This document shows positions 25,611 through 35,124 of a DNA stretch of 40,077 bases, piece by piece (the first letter of the stretch is position 1; the number at the start of each line of letters is the position of its first letter). The translations under genes and the position numbers were made by a program. The notes under the pieces are model-generated. The model saw only the letters and a program-made list of their open reading frames with translations. It was not told where the DNA came from and made no database searches. The DNA is taken from assembly GCA_001657575.1 (NCBI GenBank), contig LBCX01000004.1, positions 1 through 40,077 of the forward strand, written 5' to 3'. The DNA is from Bacteroidales bacterium Barb4 (GTDB taxonomy: Bacteria > Bacteroidota > Bacteroidia > Bacteroidales > Tannerellaceae).

Positions 25611-25742
25611 GCAACGTCTTTCCCCTCAGGAGCAGGGGATAGATCAACTAAGTTCTCACGGAACTATACCACAAGTTCCGCAATGAATACTATTTATTAA
25701 ATCACAGATAATCTACTATTTATAAATTTAAATCTATCATTT

Positions 25743-28700
25743 ATGAGAGAAATGTGTAAAACATTTTCATTACGCGGATTGCCGGTGAAGATCGCGAAAG
25801 CGTTATTCGTGGCGGCTGTTCTGTTTATGAATGGTGTGCCTGCTTTGGCACAGTCCGGTGTGAAGATACGGGGCGTTGTGACGTCGGCTGCCGACGGCGA
25901 ACTGCTCATCGGGGTGAATGTTGTCCAAGCAGGGGCAACGACTAACGGTACGATTACCGACTTTGACGGTAAGTATGAACTGACTGTGCCCGCCGGTGCA
26001 GAGGTGGACTTTTCTTACATCGGTTACCTGAACCAAAAGATTAAGGCAGAGGCAGGGAAGACCGAATACAATGTAAGTTTGCGGGAAGATTCCCAATCGC
26101 TGGACGAAGTGGTGGTTGTGGGATACGGTGTGCAGAAGAAGAAGCTGGTGACCGGTGCAACGGTGCAGGTTGGCGGCGACGATTTGCAAAAACTGAGTTC
26201 AACCAGTGCCTTGGGTGCCTTGCAAAGCCAGACGCCGGGTGTGAACATTACGCAGCAGTCGGGCAAGCCGGGTGACGGTTTCAAAGTAACCATCCGCGGA
26301 TTGGGTACTATCGGCGACTCCAAACCGCTGTACGTCATCGATGGTATTGCCGGCGGCGACATCAATGCGCTGAACCCTTCGGACATTGAGACGATTGATG
26401 TATTGAAGGATGCCGCTTCGGCTGCTATCTACGGGGCGCGTGCCGCCAACGGTGTTATCTTGGTTACGACCAAGCAGGGTAAATCAGGGAAGATACAGGT
26501 CACTTATGACGGTTTTGCCGGTGTACAGAATGTGTACAAGATGCCCGCTTTGCTGAATGCCAAAGAATACATGGACATTCTGGATAAAATCAGTGCCAGC
26601 GGCAATGGCGGAGTATCCACCTATAATTGGGCGGAAAACGAAGTTCCCGCATACCTGATGAAGCGGATAAATGACGATACTTGGAAGGGTACCAACTGGC
26701 TGGAAGAATCCCTCAACAAAAATGCCTTTACACAGAATCATGCAATCAACCTGTTAGGCGGTAGCGATGTATCCAAATTCTCAATGGGCTTTTCCTATTC
26801 CGGACAGGAAGGTATTATCGGCAAGCAGATAGATCCTTCTTACGAGCGATATACCGCCCGTATCAATTCCGACCATGTCATATTGAAAGGCAAGGGATTT
26901 GATGCAGTCAAGATTGGCGAAAACGTTACTTTCTCGCATCGTTCCAACCATAACAGCGTTTCTACCGGCAACCGTTTCAGCAGTACGGTGGGCAGCTTGA
27001 TTAAAACAAGCCCGCTGATACCGATGTACAATGCCGACGGAGGCTGGTATGACCAAACCGATAAGGAAAGAGACGGCAGTTGGAAATCGTTTCAGCAAAT
27101 CGGCAACCCGCTTGCCCTCCTGTCCCTGACCGGTTCAGGCAACAACTTCTCGCGGAACTATTCGCTGAATGCCAGTGCCTATTTGGAAATACAGCCTGTC
27201 AAGGATTTGAAATACCGCTCGGTATTCGGTTACAAACAAACGGCATACCAGTCACGGAGTTATGATGCTGCCTATAATTTGTCCCTGAACGACAAGAGAC
27301 CGACCGATTATGTTACCCAAAGCGGGGATGCCGGTTACAGTGTCACGTGGGACAATACGATAAGCTACAGCTTCAAGGTGGCACAGCAGCATAGTTTCGA
27401 TGCCGTACTCGGGCAGTCTATTGAGAAATGGGGTATGGGGCAAAGTATGGAATCCAAAGTAGCCAACAGTATTTTTCCCGGTTCCTTCGATCATGCGTAC
27501 ATCATCAATGCCAAACCGTCTTCCCTGACGGATGTAACCACTATTACAGGTGCGCCGTGGGATTCGGGAGCCTTGGCTTCTTTCTTCGGGCGTGTGAACT
27601 ATAACTTCAAGGAAACCTATATGGCATCTGCCGTATTGCGTGCAGACGGTTCATCCAACTTTGCCAGCGGGCATCGCTGGGGTTATTTCCCGTCCTTGTC
27701 GGCAGGCTGGGTCATCACAAATGAGGACTTTATGGAAACGGCACGCAATAACGGGCTTGATTTCTTGAAGATCCGAGCAAGCTGGGGGCAGAACGGTAAT
27801 GCCAGCATCTCCAACTACCAGTATCTGGCTACGATTGCAATGGACGACAAGAACTCCTACTATTTCGGAGACAGCAAAGAGTCGCCTACGACCGGTGCCT
27901 ACGCCGATATTCTGCCCAATCCCGATGTCTCTTGGGAAACCTCTGAACAGTTGGACTTGGGGCTTGACGCACGGGTGTTAAACTCACGTCTCGGCATTAA
28001 TTTTGACTGGTACAGCAAAACGACCAAAGACTGGTTGGTTCAAGCCCCCCAGTTGGCAACATTCGGGACAGGTGCTCCTTATATAAACGGAGGCGATATC
28101 AAGAACTCAGGGGTTGAGCTTGGTTTGAACTGGAGCGACAAAGCGGGAGACTTCACGTATGGTGTAAACTTTAATGTTTCCTATAACAGGAATGAAGTAA
28201 CCCGTATCGCCAACTCGGAAGGGATCATTCACGGTCCGGCAGACGTGTTGAGCCAGCAAACGACGGAAATGTTCCGCGTGGAAGTGGGCAAGCCTGCCGG
28301 TTTCTTCTGGGGATATAAAACGAACGGTATTTTCCAGAATCAGGCACAAATTGATGCGCACCGCAGTGCCGGCAATGGCGTAGTGGACGAGAATGTGCAA
28401 CCGGGTGATGTGATTTTTGTTGATAACAACAAAGACGGCAGTATCACCGATGCGGATAAAGTAATGATTGGCAACCCGCATCCGGATTTTACCGGCGGTC
28501 TTTCGCTCTCTCTCGGTTATAAAGGCATAGACCTTGCTGTGACGGCATACGGTGCATTTGGTATGCAAATAGCCAAATCCTACCGTTCCTTTATGGACTA
28601 TCCCGAACAGAACTACACCTCGGAAGTTTTCAACTATTGGCATGGGGAAGGCACATCCAACACATCGCCCCGCCTGACAATCGGAACCCATTCAAACAAG

Positions 28701-28988
28701 GCGAACATATCTGACCTTTATGTTGAGAATGCCGACTACGTGAAAATATCCAATATAACCCTTGGTTACGACTTGAAGAAACTGTGCCCCAAGTTGCCGT
28801 TCGGGCAAACACGCCTGTATGTGACGGCTCAGAACCTGTTCACCTTTACCGGTTACAGCGGCATGGATCCGGAAGTAGGATATAATTACAGCGACAACGA
28901 CGGTGATTATACATGGTCAAGCGGTATTGACTTGGGCTTCTATCCGAGTGCCCGTACCTATTTGATAGGTCTTAATCTTAAATTTTAA
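25743..28988 (+). CDS. SusC/RagA family TonB-linked outer membrane transporter
   Basis: A 1081-residue TonB-dependent transporter for large nutrients such as glycans or peptides. It has an extended signal peptide ending near ALAQ (residue 37), a CarboxypepD-regulatory-like domain (IRGVVTSAADGELLIGVNVVQAGATTNGTITD and following), and the SusC signature SLDEVVVVGYGVQKKK. The plug domain (TPGVNITQQSG, IDGIAGGDINALNPSDIETIDVLKDAASAAIYGARAANGVI) is followed by a long beta barrel ending in YLIGLNLKF with a terminal aromatic. There is no N-terminal anti-sigma-binding extension and no sigma/anti-sigma pair nearby. It is paired with susD 15 bases downstream. The substrate cannot be inferred because no degradative enzymes are present. 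Confidence 0.97.
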   Translation: MREMCKTFSLRGLPVKIAKALFVAAVLFMNGVPALAQSGVKIRGVVTSAADGELLIGVNVVQAGATTNGTITDFDGKYELTVPAGAEVDFSYIGYLNQKIKAEAGKTEYNVSLREDSQSLDEVVVVGYGVQKKKLVTGATVQVGGDDLQKLSSTSALGALQSQTPGVNITQQSGKPGDGFKVTIRGLGTIGDSKPLYVIDGIAGGDINALNPSDIETIDVLKDAASAAIYGARAANGVILVTTKQGKSGKIQVTYDGFAGVQNVYKMPALLNAKEYMDILDKISASGNGGVSTYNWAENEVPAYLMKRINDDTWKGTNWLEESLNKNAFTQNHAINLLGGSDVSKFSMGFSYSGQEGIIGKQIDPSYERYTARINSDHVILKGKGFDAVKIGENVTFSHRSNHNSVSTGNRFSSTVGSLIKTSPLIPMYNADGGWYDQTDKERDGSWKSFQQIGNPLALLSLTGSGNNFSRNYSLNASAYLEIQPVKDLKYRSVFGYKQTAYQSRSYDAAYNLSLNDKRPTDYVTQSGDAGYSVTWDNTISYSFKVAQQHSFDAVLGQSIEKWGMGQSMESKVANSIFPGSFDHAYIINAKPSSLTDVTTITGAPWDSGALASFFGRVNYNFKETYMASAVLRADGSSNFASGHRWGYFPSLSAGWVITNEDFMETARNNGLDFLKIRASWGQNGNASISNYQYLATIAMDDKNSYYFGDSKESPTTGAYADILPNPDVSWETSEQLDLGLDARVLNSRLGINFDWYSKTTKDWLVQAPQLATFGTGAPYINGGDIKNSGVELGLNWSDKAGDFTYGVNFNVSYNRNEVTRIANSEGIIHGPADVLSQQTTEMFRVEVGKPAGFFWGYKTNGIFQNQAQIDAHRSAGNGVVDENVQPGDVIFVDNNKDGSITDADKVMIGNPHPDFTGGLSLSLGYKGIDLAVTAYGAFGMQIAKSYRSFMDYPEQNYTSEVFNYWHGEGTSNTSPRLTIGTHSNKANISDLYVENADYVKISNITLGYDLKKLCPKLPFGQTRLYVTAQNLFTFTGYSGMDPEVGYNYSDNDGDYTWSSGIDLGFYPSARTYLIGLNLKF

Positions 28989-29003
28989 CAGAGAGGAGCA
29001 TAT

Positions 29004-30716
29004 ATGAAAAAGACAATATATTTAGCGGCAATCGCATTATTATGTATGAGTTGCGAAAGTTTTCTGGATACGGAAAACCTGACAAAAAAGGATACGACAA
29101 CCTTTCCCGTAGCGGAAACCGATGCCGACCAAATGGTAACAGGGGTGTATGCGACTTTGAGCATGGCGGTATCCAGCCCGCAAACCTCCTATTTCTATGC
29201 GGCGGAATTAGCATCTGATGAACGTTTCGGGGGCGGCGGTCATAATGACAAGGCTTTTACATCGCTGGATCACTTGATGACCGTAGGCCCTGATGCACAC
29301 CGTCCGTTTTGGGAAGCCCGTTATAAAGGTATATTCCGTGCCAATACGGCTTTGAGTACATTGGATAACTGCGAAGCGGGAGAAGCCTTGTTGAACCGTT
29401 ACAAGGGAGAAAGCCATTTCCTGCGAGCCTTCTTCTACCATGAATTGGCTGAAATGTTCGGCGAAGTGCCTTTAGTGCTTACCACACTGCCTGCCAACCA
29501 GCCGAGAGCGGCTGCCGACCTTATTTACGGGCAGATAGCCTACGACTTGAAGCAGGCTATCAACCTGCTGCCGGCTGACAGATACAATAATGTGGAATCC
29601 GGTCATGCCACGAAGTGGGCTGCCGAAGCCTTGATGGCACGGGTGTTCTTGTTTTACACCGGCTTCTACGGGAAAACTGAACTTCCTTTGGGCAACGGGG
29701 AAGGCGAAAACGCCAGTTCGGTTTCCAAATCGGAAGTCACCTCGTGGATAGACGACTGTATAAATAACAGCGGACATAAACTGTTGGATGATTTCCGCAG
29801 CTTGTGGCCTTATTCCAACCCGTACACTGCCGCTGAATACGACTATGTAAAGGATTTGTATGACTCTGGTCAGACATGGAAAGACGGTTCCGAAAACACT
29901 GAACACGTATTTGTAGTGAAAGCCTCCAACATGGCAAACTGGGGAACAATCATCGGATTCTCCAACCAATACGTTCTTCACTTCGGTCTGCGCGGCTCCA
30001 GTTCCAACGGTAATGAAGACACATTCCCGTTTGGCAGGGGTTGGGGAGCAGGGCCTGTCAATTCCACCCTCTGGACGGAATGGGGACAAGCCGAACCGGA
30101 AGACATGCGCTGCAAGGCTTCCATTCTGAATGTGGACACGGATGTGACGAAGTTTGAATACGGCGCGGACAACCAGATAGAAGAAACGGGCTTCTGGCAA
30201 AAGAAATACATCAGCATCCGTGCACACGACCCCGAGGGCAATCTGAGAACCTCTTTCTCCTCATTGATGTGGAAAAACAACGATGACTTCCAGCTAAGGC
30301 AGGTGCAGGACTTGATTGTAATCCGCTTTGCCGATGTATTGCTGATGCAGTCCGAATTGAAGGAAAACGCGGAAGGACTCAACAAGGTACGTGCCCGTGC
30401 CAAATTACCTTCTGCGGTCTATTCATTGGAGACCTTGAAAAAGGAACGCCGGTTTGAGTTGGCGTTTGAGGGTCGCCGCTGGGCGGACATTCGCCGCTGG
30501 GGAGATGCTCCCGCTTTATTAGGCAAGCAGGTAGGCGTGGATATTTACAACCGTGGAGTGCGGGATAAAATGAAGAACTTCGGCACGGGATACACAGCCC
30601 GTTACAACGAAACTCAAGGATTCTTCCCTATTCCCCAGTCCGAAATAGACTTGTCGGACGGAGTGTTGCAGCAATCACCGGGATGGGGAACAGAAGCCCA
30701 ATTCCAAGGCTGGTAA
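29004..30716 (+). CDS. RagB/SusD family nutrient-binding outer membrane lipoprotein
   Basis: This 570-residue surface lipoprotein, with lipobox LLCMSC and acylated Cys17, forms the lid of the SusC transporter. SusD features are visible: ESFLDTENLTKKDTTTFPV at the start, the TPR-like part (YKGIFRANTALSTLDNCE, GESHFLRAFFYHELAEMFGEVPLV) and the C-terminal family block LKKERRFELAFEGRRWADIRRWGDA, followed by GFFPIPQSEIDLS. The length is typical. It is co-transcribed with susC and ends at a strong terminator. No glycoside hydrolase, protease or sulfatase follows, so this is a bare SusCD pair. Confidence 0.97.
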   Translation: MKKTIYLAAIALLCMSCESFLDTENLTKKDTTTFPVAETDADQMVTGVYATLSMAVSSPQTSYFYAAELASDERFGGGGHNDKAFTSLDHLMTVGPDAHRPFWEARYKGIFRANTALSTLDNCEAGEALLNRYKGESHFLRAFFYHELAEMFGEVPLVLTTLPANQPRAAADLIYGQIAYDLKQAINLLPADRYNNVESGHATKWAAEALMARVFLFYTGFYGKTELPLGNGEGENASSVSKSEVTSWIDDCINNSGHKLLDDFRSLWPYSNPYTAAEYDYVKDLYDSGQTWKDGSENTEHVFVVKASNMANWGTIIGFSNQYVLHFGLRGSSSNGNEDTFPFGRGWGAGPVNSTLWTEWGQAEPEDMRCKASILNVDTDVTKFEYGADNQIEETGFWQKKYISIRAHDPEGNLRTSFSSLMWKNNDDFQLRQVQDLIVIRFADVLLMQSELKENAEGLNKVRARAKLPSAVYSLETLKKERRFELAFEGRRWADIRRWGDAPALLGKQVGVDIYNRGVRDKMKNFGTGYTARYNETQGFFPIPQSEIDLSDGVLQQSPGWGTEAQFQGW

Positions 30717-30740
30717 AACCAACTACAAGAAGTATTATAA

Positions 30741-30778
30741 AAGAGAGACCGGCTGCCTTCCAGCCTGTCTCTTTTAAT
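30741..30778 (+). terminator. Terminator of the susCD operon
   Basis: A 9-bp outer stem (AAGAGAGAC / GTCTCTTTT, one G-T pair) and a 5-bp inner stem (GGCTG/CAGCC) around CCTTC end in TTTT. It lies 24 bases past the susD stop. Confidence 0.85.
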
Positions 30779-30783
30779 TTAAT

Positions 30784-30806
30784 GGTATTGTTAAATTAAC
30801 AATACC
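30784..30806. repeat. 23-bp palindrome before the IS1-like remnant
   Basis: GGTATTGTTAA and TTAACAATACC pair perfectly around a single A. ATTGTTA also occurs at the tip of the adjacent element end (CATTGTTAG), so it may be a remnant of an older element end. Confidence 0.6.
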
Positions 30807-30816
30807 GGACACTCGG

Positions 30817-31194
30817 CATTGTTAGATAAATATAGATTTGTATATTTGTCCCAAAAAAAATGATATGAATTGTCCCAAATGCTCAAGTGAGAAACGTGTA
30901 AAATCAGGTATTCTTAAAGGTCGTCAGCGTTATAAATGTAAAGAATTTTGAAATGAATGTAATCGCTACAGATTATTGGAAATCTTATGACCATTTTATT
31001 CCGGAAGAAAAACATGCCGGAACAAAAGCCGAGACCTTCACGGTAGAAGGATGTAGCAGTCTGTTCAGGCATTTTCTTGCTCGGATGAGGAGAAAGTCAA
31101 AATGTTATTCCAAAAACAAGGAAATGCTTGAGCTTTCTTTTTTATTATTAATGAAATACAGAAATAAGGAATTGTCTATATTCCCCTAACAATG
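30817..31194 (+). mobile_element. Internally deleted IS1-like element with terminal inverted repeats
   Basis: The ends CATTGTTAGATAAATATAG (30817-30835) and CTATATTCCCCTAACAATG (31176-31194) are inverted repeats matching at 15 of 19 positions. GACACTC flanks both sides (30808-30814 and 31198-31204), possibly a target duplication. Inside, an ATG at 30867 starts MNCPKCSSEKRVKSGILKGRQRYKCKEF, the IS1 zinc ribbon. The frame then stops and jumps to NVIATDYWKSYDHFIPEEKHAGTKAETFTVEG and MRRKSKCYSKNKEMLELS, the C-terminal end of InsB. The middle, including the first catalytic aspartate, is gone, so it cannot move by itself but might be moved in trans. The spacer 30717-31255 holds only this, the terminator and a repeat tail. 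Confidence 0.75.
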
Positions 31195-31255
31195 ATAGAC
31201 ACTCTACCCGAAGGGGCATTTGCATAACATCAATGAATAATGAAAGACGGAAGGA

Positions 31256-33274
31256 ATGATTGATCAGCCTACGATAGACCGAATTATAGATGCTGCCAAC
31301 ATTGTGGACGTGGTGTCTGAATTTGTCACTCTTCGCCGCAGGGGGGTAAACTATGTGGGGTTGTGTCCGTTCCACACTGACAAGTCGCCGTCGTTCTACG
31401 TTTCTCCCGCCAAAAACATCTGCAAGTGCTTTGCCTGCGGGGAAGGAGGGTCGGCTGTTCACTTCATTATGAAGCATGAGCAGCTGACTTATTTCGATTC
31501 TCTCCGTTTCCTTGCCAAAAAATACAACATTGACATACAGGAGCGGGAACTGACCGAGCAGGAAAAGCAGCTCCGCGGCGACCGCGAAAGTATGCTCATC
31601 GTAAACGCATGGGCGCAAAAGTATTTTACGACCCTGCTCTACGAACACGAGGAGGGGCAGAACATCGGTCTCCGCTATTTTCAGGAACGCGGGTTCAGGG
31701 AAGACATTATCCGCAAATTCCAACTGGGTTACAGTTTGGAACAGCGCGATGCCCTTTACAAGGAAGCCGTTAAGAGCGGCTACCGCAAGGAGTATCTGGA
31801 AAAGACGGGGCTGATTGTCGCCTACGAGGACGGGCGGGCGAACGACCGCTTTCGGGGGCGTGTCATGTTTCCCGTCCACACCCTCAGCGGGAAGGTTGTC
31901 GCTTTCGGCGGGCGCGTACTCAAAAAAGACGAGAAGACTGCCAAGTACGTCAATTCCCCTGAAAGTGAGATTTATCACAAAAGCAACGAACTCTACGGTA
32001 TTTTCTTTGCCAAACAGCCCATTGTCAAGGCTGACCGCTGCTTTCTGGTGGAAGGATACACCGATGTTATTTCCATGCATCAGGCGGGGATTGAGAACGT
32101 GGTTGCTTCTTCGGGTACGGCATTGACATCGGGACAGATACGGCTCATCCACCGCTTTACCAACAATATTACCGTCCTCTATGACGGCGATGCGGCGGGC
32201 ATCAAGGCTGCCATTCGCGGAATTGACATGCTGCTGGAAGAGGGTATGAACATCAAGGTTGTTCTCCTTCCCGACGGCGAAGACCCCGACTCTTTCGCCC
32301 GCCAGCACAATGCAACAGAGTTTACGGAGTTTATCAGCCGCAGCGAGACGGACTTTATCCGCTTCAAAACCAAACTGCTGCTGGACGAGGCGGGGGAAGA
32401 CCCTCTCAAACGTTCCACCCTGATAAGCGACATTCTCCGCTCGGTGTCCGTCATTCCCGACAACATTGCCCGCACGGTTTATATCCGCGAGTGCAGCCGG
32501 ATGTTGGAAGTTGATGAGCGTGTGCTGTTGGACGAGGTCAATAAGATACGCCTGAGCGGCGGCAAGAAGCCTGTCGTTCAGGCTCCCTTTGCAGGCGACC
32601 CTACCGCCGCTGCTCCTGCCTCTCTGCCGCCGCCTTACCCGGAAAGCCCTGAGCCGACAGCCAGAGCGGAACAATCCCTCCCCTCTCCTGCTGTTCCCAA
32701 GCATTCCCTCTTCGAGACCCATGAAACAGCCTTGCTGCGTTACATCGTCCGCTACGGGGAACATGCCTTGTACAAATACACGCAGGAAGGATCGGAAACC
32801 GAAATCGCCCTGTCGGTAACGGAATACATCAGTCAGGAACTGGACGCGGACGGCATGACTTTCCAAACTCCTTTATTTAAGGAAATGCTGGACGATGCCC
32901 TTTCCCGCTGCAAAGACAAAGACAAGGATTTTGCCGCCAGCCGCCACTTTCTGCACCATCCCGATCCGGCAGTCAGTCGTTTGGCAGCCGACCTGATAAG
33001 CGAAAAATACCAGCTCAGCAAAGTCCACTTCAAATTCCGCGAAGAGGAACGCGAGGAAGATCAGCTGCAATACTTGATTCCCAAAGATGTTCTCGCCCTG
33101 AAAGATGCCCATATCTCCCACCGCATCAAAGAGGTGCACCTGCAACTCAAAGAGGCGCAGACAGCCGGCGACACCGAGTGTATGCTGACCCTGATGCAAC
33201 AGCTGACCGCCCTGAACAAGCTCAAGGGGCATATCAGCAAGGAATTGGGGGAGCGGATTATATTGAGGATTTAA
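31256..33274 (+). CDS. dnaG: DNA primase
   Basis: Makes RNA primers at the replication fork. The N-terminal zinc-binding domain is complete (Cys37, His40, Cys58, Cys61 in GLCPFH ... CKCFACGEGG). The RNA-polymerase domain carries the TOPRIM motifs VEGYTDVISMHQAG and LYDGDAAGIKAA, plus LLPDGEDPDSFAR. A proline-rich linker (PAAAPASLPPPYPESPEP-like) precedes the C-terminal helicase-binding part. The 672-residue length is typical of Bacteroidetes. A long antisense frame over this gene is only a shadow. No clear promoter was seen in the repeat-rich spacer upstream. Confidence 0.97.
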   Translation: MIDQPTIDRIIDAANIVDVVSEFVTLRRRGVNYVGLCPFHTDKSPSFYVSPAKNICKCFACGEGGSAVHFIMKHEQLTYFDSLRFLAKKYNIDIQERELTEQEKQLRGDRESMLIVNAWAQKYFTTLLYEHEEGQNIGLRYFQERGFREDIIRKFQLGYSLEQRDALYKEAVKSGYRKEYLEKTGLIVAYEDGRANDRFRGRVMFPVHTLSGKVVAFGGRVLKKDEKTAKYVNSPESEIYHKSNELYGIFFAKQPIVKADRCFLVEGYTDVISMHQAGIENVVASSGTALTSGQIRLIHRFTNNITVLYDGDAAGIKAAIRGIDMLLEEGMNIKVVLLPDGEDPDSFARQHNATEFTEFISRSETDFIRFKTKLLLDEAGEDPLKRSTLISDILRSVSVIPDNIARTVYIRECSRMLEVDERVLLDEVNKIRLSGGKKPVVQAPFAGDPTAAAPASLPPPYPESPEPTARAEQSLPSPAVPKHSLFETHETALLRYIVRYGEHALYKYTQEGSETEIALSVTEYISQELDADGMTFQTPLFKEMLDDALSRCKDKDKDFAASRHFLHHPDPAVSRLAADLISEKYQLSKVHFKFREEEREEDQLQYLIPKDVLALKDAHISHRIKEVHLQLKEAQTAGDTECMLTLMQQLTALNKLKGHISKELGERIILRI

Positions 33275-33285
33275 TTTCTTGTTTG

Positions 33286-33315
33286 TTGTATAGTTCCCAA
33301 AAAGGTATATCTTTG
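33286..33315 (+). promoter_or_regulatory. Promoter of rplY
   Basis: TTG at 33286-33288, a 19-base spacer and TATCTTTG at 33308-33315 match the consensus exactly. The start would be near 33322, giving a leader of about 73 bases before the ATG at 33395. Confidence 0.8.
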
Positions 33316-33394
33316 CCCCGCTTTTTAGCCCGTGCGTGTGATGGGAAATAAGGAAGCATATCCTTTAATTTTGAGTAACACAAAAAGTTTAGAA

Positions 33395-33988
33395 ATGAAA
33401 ACATTTTCATTGGAAGGCAAGGAAAGAGCCGTTGCCGCTGTCTCTGCCGACAGGAAAAGAGCCTTGAAGGCTTTGCGTAAGGAAAAGATGATTCCCGCTG
33501 TGATGTACGGGGGCGAAGAAGTGATTCACCTCGGCGTTTCTGTTGAAGCCGTTCGCGGACTGGTGTACACGCCGGAAGTGTTTCTGGTGGAATTGTCCGT
33601 TAACGGGAAGAAAAAGATGGCAGTCGTAAAGGACATACAGTTTCAGCCCGTCACCGACGAGATTCTTCACATTGACTTTTTGGAGATATTCTCCGACAAG
33701 CCCATCATTATTGAAATCCCCGTTGTGCTGGAAGGATATGCCGAAGGGGTGAAATCCGGCGGTAAGTTGATTCTGCAAATGAGGAAGCTGAAAGTGAAGG
33801 CCCGCTACGACAATCTTCCCGAAAAGCTGGTTATCAATGTAGAACATTTAGGTTTGGGCAAGACCATGCAGATAGGCGACATCCATATCGAAGGATTGGA
33901 GCTGATGAATGCCAAGAATGCTGTAGTTTGTGCCGTTCAGCTGACACGTGCCGCACGCGGTGCGCAGGCTGTTGCCGCTACCAAGTAA
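33395..33988 (+). CDS. rplY: 50S ribosomal protein L25/general stress protein Ctc
   Basis: The start is taken at the ATG at 33395 (MKTFSLEGKERAVAA); a frame opening at 33332 begins too close to the predicted transcription start. The 197-residue product has the N-terminal L25 5S-rRNA-binding domain (ALRKEKMIPAVMYGGEEVIHL, VVKDIQFQPVTDEILHIDFLEI) and the C-terminal TL5/Ctc domain (EIPVVLEGYAEGVKSGGKL). It ends in an Ala-rich tail. It is followed by pth, a common L25-Pth pairing. Confidence 0.95.
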   Translation: MKTFSLEGKERAVAAVSADRKRALKALRKEKMIPAVMYGGEEVIHLGVSVEAVRGLVYTPEVFLVELSVNGKKKMAVVKDIQFQPVTDEILHIDFLEIFSDKPIIIEIPVVLEGYAEGVKSGGKLILQMRKLKVKARYDNLPEKLVINVEHLGLGKTMQIGDIHIEGLELMNAKNAVVCAVQLTRAARGAQAVAATK

Positions 33989-34023
33989 AGAATATAGTTC
34001 CGGTTAAAACATGTTTTGGTGTA

Positions 34024-34058
34024 AGAGGGTTTATTCGCAAGAATAGCCCTCTTATCTT
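34024..34058 (+). terminator. Hairpin between rplY and pth
   Basis: AAGAGGG pairs with CCCTCTT and TATTC with GAATA around GCAA, followed by ATCTTGTTT. The T-run is interrupted, so it may only reduce expression of pth relative to rplY. Confidence 0.6.
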
Positions 34059-34087
34059 GTTTGGAAAACCCAACGAATTGACAGAAG

Positions 34088-34669
34088 ATGAAATACCTTA
34101 TAGCCGGATTGGGAAATATAGGTGCGCAGTATATCGGTACGCGGCATAACGTCGGTTTCCGCATCGTAAACAGGCTGGTGGAAGATGCCGGTGCTTCGTT
34201 TGTTGAACAGCGGTACGGCTCTGTGGCGCAGATGCGGGTGAAGAACAAGGAGCTTGTTGTTCTCAAACCCAATACGTTTATGAACCTTAGCGGGAATGCC
34301 GTCCGTTATTGGTTGCAGAAAGAGAATGTGCCATTGGAAAACCTGCTTGTCATAGCGGACGACATCGCCCTTCCTTTCGGTATCCTGCGCCTCAAGCCGC
34401 GGGGACGTGATGCGGGGCACAATGGTTTGCGCAATATACAGGAACTGCTCGGCACACAGGAATATGCCCGTCTCCGCTTCGGCATCGGCAGTTATTTCCC
34501 GCGCGGGGGGCAGATTGAGTATGTGCTGGGAGCGTTCGACCCCGAAGAGCGGGAAGCCATGCCACCCGTGATTGACCGTGCCGTTGAAATCATCCAGAGC
34601 TTCTGCCTCGCCGGCATACAAACTGCCATGAACCAATTCAACAACAAAGATTCCTGCCCCGAACAATGA
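34088..34669 (+). CDS. pth: Peptidyl-tRNA hydrolase
   Basis: Releases peptides from tRNAs that drop off ribosomes. The family N-terminus [21 protein letters not shown] carries the catalytic histidine in [21 protein letters not shown] and [30 protein letters not shown] are intact, and the length of 193 residues is normal. The stop overlaps the next start as ATGA (34666-34669), so translation of the S4 gene is probably coupled. Confidence 0.97.
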   Translation: MKYLIAGLGNIGAQYIGTRHNVGFRIVNRLVEDAGASFVEQRYGSVAQMRVKNKELVVLKPNTFMNLSGNAVRYWLQKENVPLENLLVIADDIALPFGILRLKPRGRDAGHNGLRNIQELLGTQEYARLRFGIGSYFPRGGQIEYVLGAFDPEEREAMPPVIDRAVEIIQSFCLAGIQTAMNQFNNKDSCPEQ

Positions 34670-35085
34670 ACGAAGTACGCATAGACAAATGGATGTGGGC
34701 TGTCCGCCTCTTCAAGAGCCGCACGATAGCGGTGGAGGCTTGCAAGAAGAATCGCGTGGCGATGAACGGTGTAAACGTGAAGCCTTCCCGCATGGTGAAA
34801 GCCGGCGATGTGATACAAGTCCGCAAGCCTCCCGTGACCTACTCGTTTGAAATCCTCGCTCTGACCGAGCGACGGATGAGTGCCAAGTTAGTGCCCGAAT
34901 ACCTTAAAAACGTTACCCCGCCCGAACAATACGAACTCTTGGAAATGAACCGCATCGCCGGCTTTGTCGATCGTGCCAAAGGCTTAGGACGACCCACCAA
35001 GAAAGACCGCCGCGAGTTGGAACAGTTTTCCGATGATGCTCCTGAGGGCGATGATTTCGACTTTGACTTTGATTTCAACACATAA
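34666..35085 (+). CDS. S4-domain RNA-binding protein (Hsp15/HslR-like)
   Basis: A 139-residue protein starting with an S4 domain ([31 protein letters not shown]), like Hsp15, which binds 50S subunits carrying stalled nascent chains. A conserved C-terminal stretch ([19 protein letters not shown]) precedes a very acidic tail ([17 protein letters not shown]). Its overlap with pth fits: both deal with stalled peptidyl-tRNA. An RqcP-like role is possible; the exact subfamily is not certain. Confidence 0.88.
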   Translation: MNEVRIDKWMWAVRLFKSRTIAVEACKKNRVAMNGVNVKPSRMVKAGDVIQVRKPPVTYSFEILALTERRMSAKLVPEYLKNVTPPEQYELLEMNRIAGFVDRAKGLGRPTKKDRRELEQFSDDAPEGDDFDFDFDFNT

Positions 35086-35124
35086 GTATGTGGTAAAAAT
35101 TAGTTTATAATTAATGTTTCCGGT

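Larger units (their letters stand above)
25299..25665. promoter_or_regulatory. Probable invertible promoter segment (inverton) upstream of susC
   Basis: The 15-mer AGTTCCGTGAGAACT at 25299-25313 recurs as its exact reverse complement at 25651-25665. Each copy is itself an AGTTC-N5-GAACT dyad. The five-base centres, CGTGA and TCACG, are asymmetric and opposite, so the pair is truly inverted. The 337 bases between them hold a promoter facing susC (25581-25610) and the dyad repeat array. Inverted-repeat-flanked promoters before susC genes are well known phase switches in Bacteroidales. The present orientation would be ON. Confidence 0.75.

Noticed and set aside
31148-32866. 572-codon open frame antisense to dnaG
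   Set aside because: It lies fully opposite a gene with all primase motifs and shows no recognisable domain; it is a shadow of codon bias.
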